Source: Frankiaceae bacterium | GTDB taxonomy: Bacteria > Actinomycetota > Actinomycetes > JAVEEB01 | Direction: 5' to 3' | Assembly: GCA_030840665.1 (NCBI GenBank) | Contig: JAVEEB010000221.1 | Coordinates: 1 to 6,006 of the forward strand | Length of the DNA: 6,006 bases | Shown: piece by piece, positions 4,834-6,006 of the stretch | Layout: every line of letters begins with the position of its first letter | How positions within the stretch are numbered: the stretch's first letter is position 1 | Notes under the pieces: generated by a model | Database searches by the model: none | Seen by the model: only the letters and a program-made list of their open reading frames with translations | Told to the model about the DNA's origin: nothing | Program-made: the position numbers and the translations under genes

Positions 4834-5985
4834 GTGCCGGAGCTGCAGGACGTGCTGGACCGCGCGGCGGCAGGCGGGCGCATCTCGCCTGCGGAAGCTC
4901 TCGAGCTGTACGTTCACGCGCCGCTCCAGGCACTCGGTGAGGCCGCCAATGCCGCCCGGCTGCGCCGTTTCGGTGACAACGTCGCGACGTACATCATCGA
5001 TCGCAACATCAACTACACGAACGTCTGCGTGACCGCCTGCAAGTTCTGCGCCTTTTACCGCGCGCCGAAGCACGAGGAAGGCTGGTCGCGCTCGCTCGAG
5101 GACATCCTTCGCCGCTGCGAGGAGACGGTCACGCTCGGCGGGACGCAGATCATGTTCCAGGGCGGTCACAACCCCGACTTCGGGATCGAGTTCTACGAGA
5201 CGTTGTTCTCGACGGTGAAGGCCGCGTACCCCTCGCTCACGCTGCACTCGCTCGGCGGGTCCGAGGTCGTGCACATCTCGCGGGTGTCGGGGATCTCGTT
5301 CGCCGAGGTCATCACGCGTTTGAAGGCAGCCGGCCTCGACTCCTTCGCCGGTGCGGGCGCCGAGATCCTGGTGGCCCGGCCGCGCACGGCGATCGCGCCG
5401 CTCAAAGAGTCCGGCGAGACGTGGCTTGAGGTCATGGAGACCGCGCACGGGCTCGGGATGGAGTCGACGGCGACGTTCATGATGGGCACCGGTGAGACGA
5501 ACGCCGAGCGCATCGAGCACCTGCGGATGATCCGCGACGTACAGGACCGCACGGGCGGCTTCCGGTCGTTCATCCCGTGGACGTACCAGCCCGAGAACAA
5601 CCACCTCAAGGGCCGCACGCAGGCCACCAGCCTCGAGTACCTGCGCCTGGTCGCCCTCGCCCGGCTGTTCTTCGACAACGTGAAGCACCTGCAGGGCTCC
5701 TGGCTGACCACCGGCAAGGACGTCGGTCAGCTCACCCTGCACATGGGCGCCGACGACCTCGGCTCGGTGATGCTGGAGGAGAACGTCGTCTCCAGCGCGG
5801 GCGCGAAGCACCGCAGCAACCGCATGGAGCTCATCCACATGATCCGCACGGCCGACCGCATCCCGGCCCAGCGCGACACCCTCTACAACCACCTGCTCGT
5901 CCACCGCGACCCCGCCGAGGACCCGGTGACGCCCGAGGTGCGCTCGCACGTCAGCTCCACCGCGCTGACCCTCACCCCCGCCTAG
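4834..5985 (+). CDS. mqnC: Cyclic dehypoxanthinyl futalosine synthase MqnC (radical SAM)
   Basis: A 383-residue cytoplasmic radical-SAM enzyme that converts dehypoxanthine futalosine to cyclic dehypoxanthine futalosine in the futalosine pathway to menaquinone. The 4Fe-4S/SAM motif CVTACKFC gives Cys65, Cys69 and Cys72. The family blocks are all present and in order: RNINYTNVCVTAC (57-69), GGTQIMFQGGHNPDFG (102-117), HSLGGSEVVHISR (138-150), SFAGAGAEIL (170-179), TATFMMGTGETNAERIEHL (212-230), TYQPENNHLKGR (250-261), QGSWLTTGKDVGQL (287-300) and LGSVMLEENVVSSAGAKH (309-326). Length is normal for MqnC, and the GGTQIMFQGG and SSAGAKHRS blocks distinguish it from MqnE. The GTG start has a strong ribosome-binding site four bases upstream, and the N-terminus LQDVLDRAAAGGRISPAEAL is of the family type. 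The stop is TAG. It lies 80 bp after the lipoprotein gene and probably has its own promoter. No frameshift or missing key residue is seen. The same frame stays open far upstream by chance. Confidence 0.97.
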   Translation: MPELQDVLDRAAAGGRISPAEALELYVHAPLQALGEAANAARLRRFGDNVATYIIDRNINYTNVCVTACKFCAFYRAPKHEEGWSRSLEDILRRCEETVTLGGTQIMFQGGHNPDFGIEFYETLFSTVKAAYPSLTLHSLGGSEVVHISRVSGISFAEVITRLKAAGLDSFAGAGAEILVARPRTAIAPLKESGETWLEVMETAHGLGMESTATFMMGTGETNAERIEHLRMIRDVQDRTGGFRSFIPWTYQPENNHLKGRTQATSLEYLRLVALARLFFDNVKHLQGSWLTTGKDVGQLTLHMGADDLGSVMLEENVVSSAGAKHRSNRMELIHMIRTADRIPAQRDTLYNHLLVHRDPAEDPVTPEVRSHVSSTALTLTPA

Positions 5986-6006
5986 CCTCTCCCATCCCGT
6001 TGCGTG

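Noticed and set aside
3760..5985. 741-codon open frame that could be read as an N-terminally extended MqnC or a fusion
   Set aside because: Only the part from 4834 matches MqnC; the upstream part is an out-of-frame reading of the DinB-fold and lipoprotein genes. A strong ribosome-binding site marks the true start.
5986..6006. Terminator or next gene start after mqnC
   Set aside because: Only 21 bases remain; no hairpin or start signal can be supported.

Overview
The window is GC-rich, densely coding DNA from an actinomycete. The evidence is strong G/C bias at third codon positions, GTG starts, a mycothiol-type DinB/TIGR03086 protein, an actinobacterial HelD-like ATPase and futalosine-pathway menaquinone genes. 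The futalosine (mqn) route suggests a lineage of the Streptomyces, Frankia or Geodermatophilus kind rather than a mycobacterium, which would use the classical men route. The genus cannot be fixed from sequence alone.

Layout, left to right. Positions 1-200 (+) hold the C-terminal end of a gene that looks like mqnA (chorismate dehydratase). Its stop lies three bases from the stop of a convergent gene at 204-2261 (-), a HelD-like superfamily 1 ATPase. A 70-bp divergent spacer follows. Next come three co-oriented genes on +: an extended/atypical short-chain dehydrogenase (SDR) at 2332-3246, a TIGR03086/DinB-fold metal-binding protein at 3285-3845, and a predicted lipoprotein with a zinc M15-type peptidoglycan peptidase domain at 3896-4753. 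The last gene is mqnC at 4834-5985 (+), the radical-SAM cyclic dehypoxanthinyl futalosine synthase. No stretch longer than 300 bases lacks a gene; the longest gap is the 80 bp before mqnC.

How the genes relate. mqnA and mqnC serve the same pathway (chorismate to menaquinone through futalosine) and flank four genes with no evident role in it. The SDR and DinB-fold genes are 38 bp apart and probably cotranscribed. The SDR and lipoprotein genes each have a TANNNT -10-like hexamer exactly at -12 to -7 from the ATG, which fits leaderless transcription. mqnC instead has a strong Shine-Dalgarno sequence and a short inverted repeat over its putative promoter and leader.

I do not see a new multi-gene system, mobile element, CRISPR array or RNA gene. 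The points most worth checking are the HelD-like protein, which appears to lack the primary-channel loop of characterised actinobacterial HelD/HelR, the leaderless-promoter pattern, the inverted repeat before mqnC, and a perfect in-frame hexanucleotide repeat in the lipoprotein linker.
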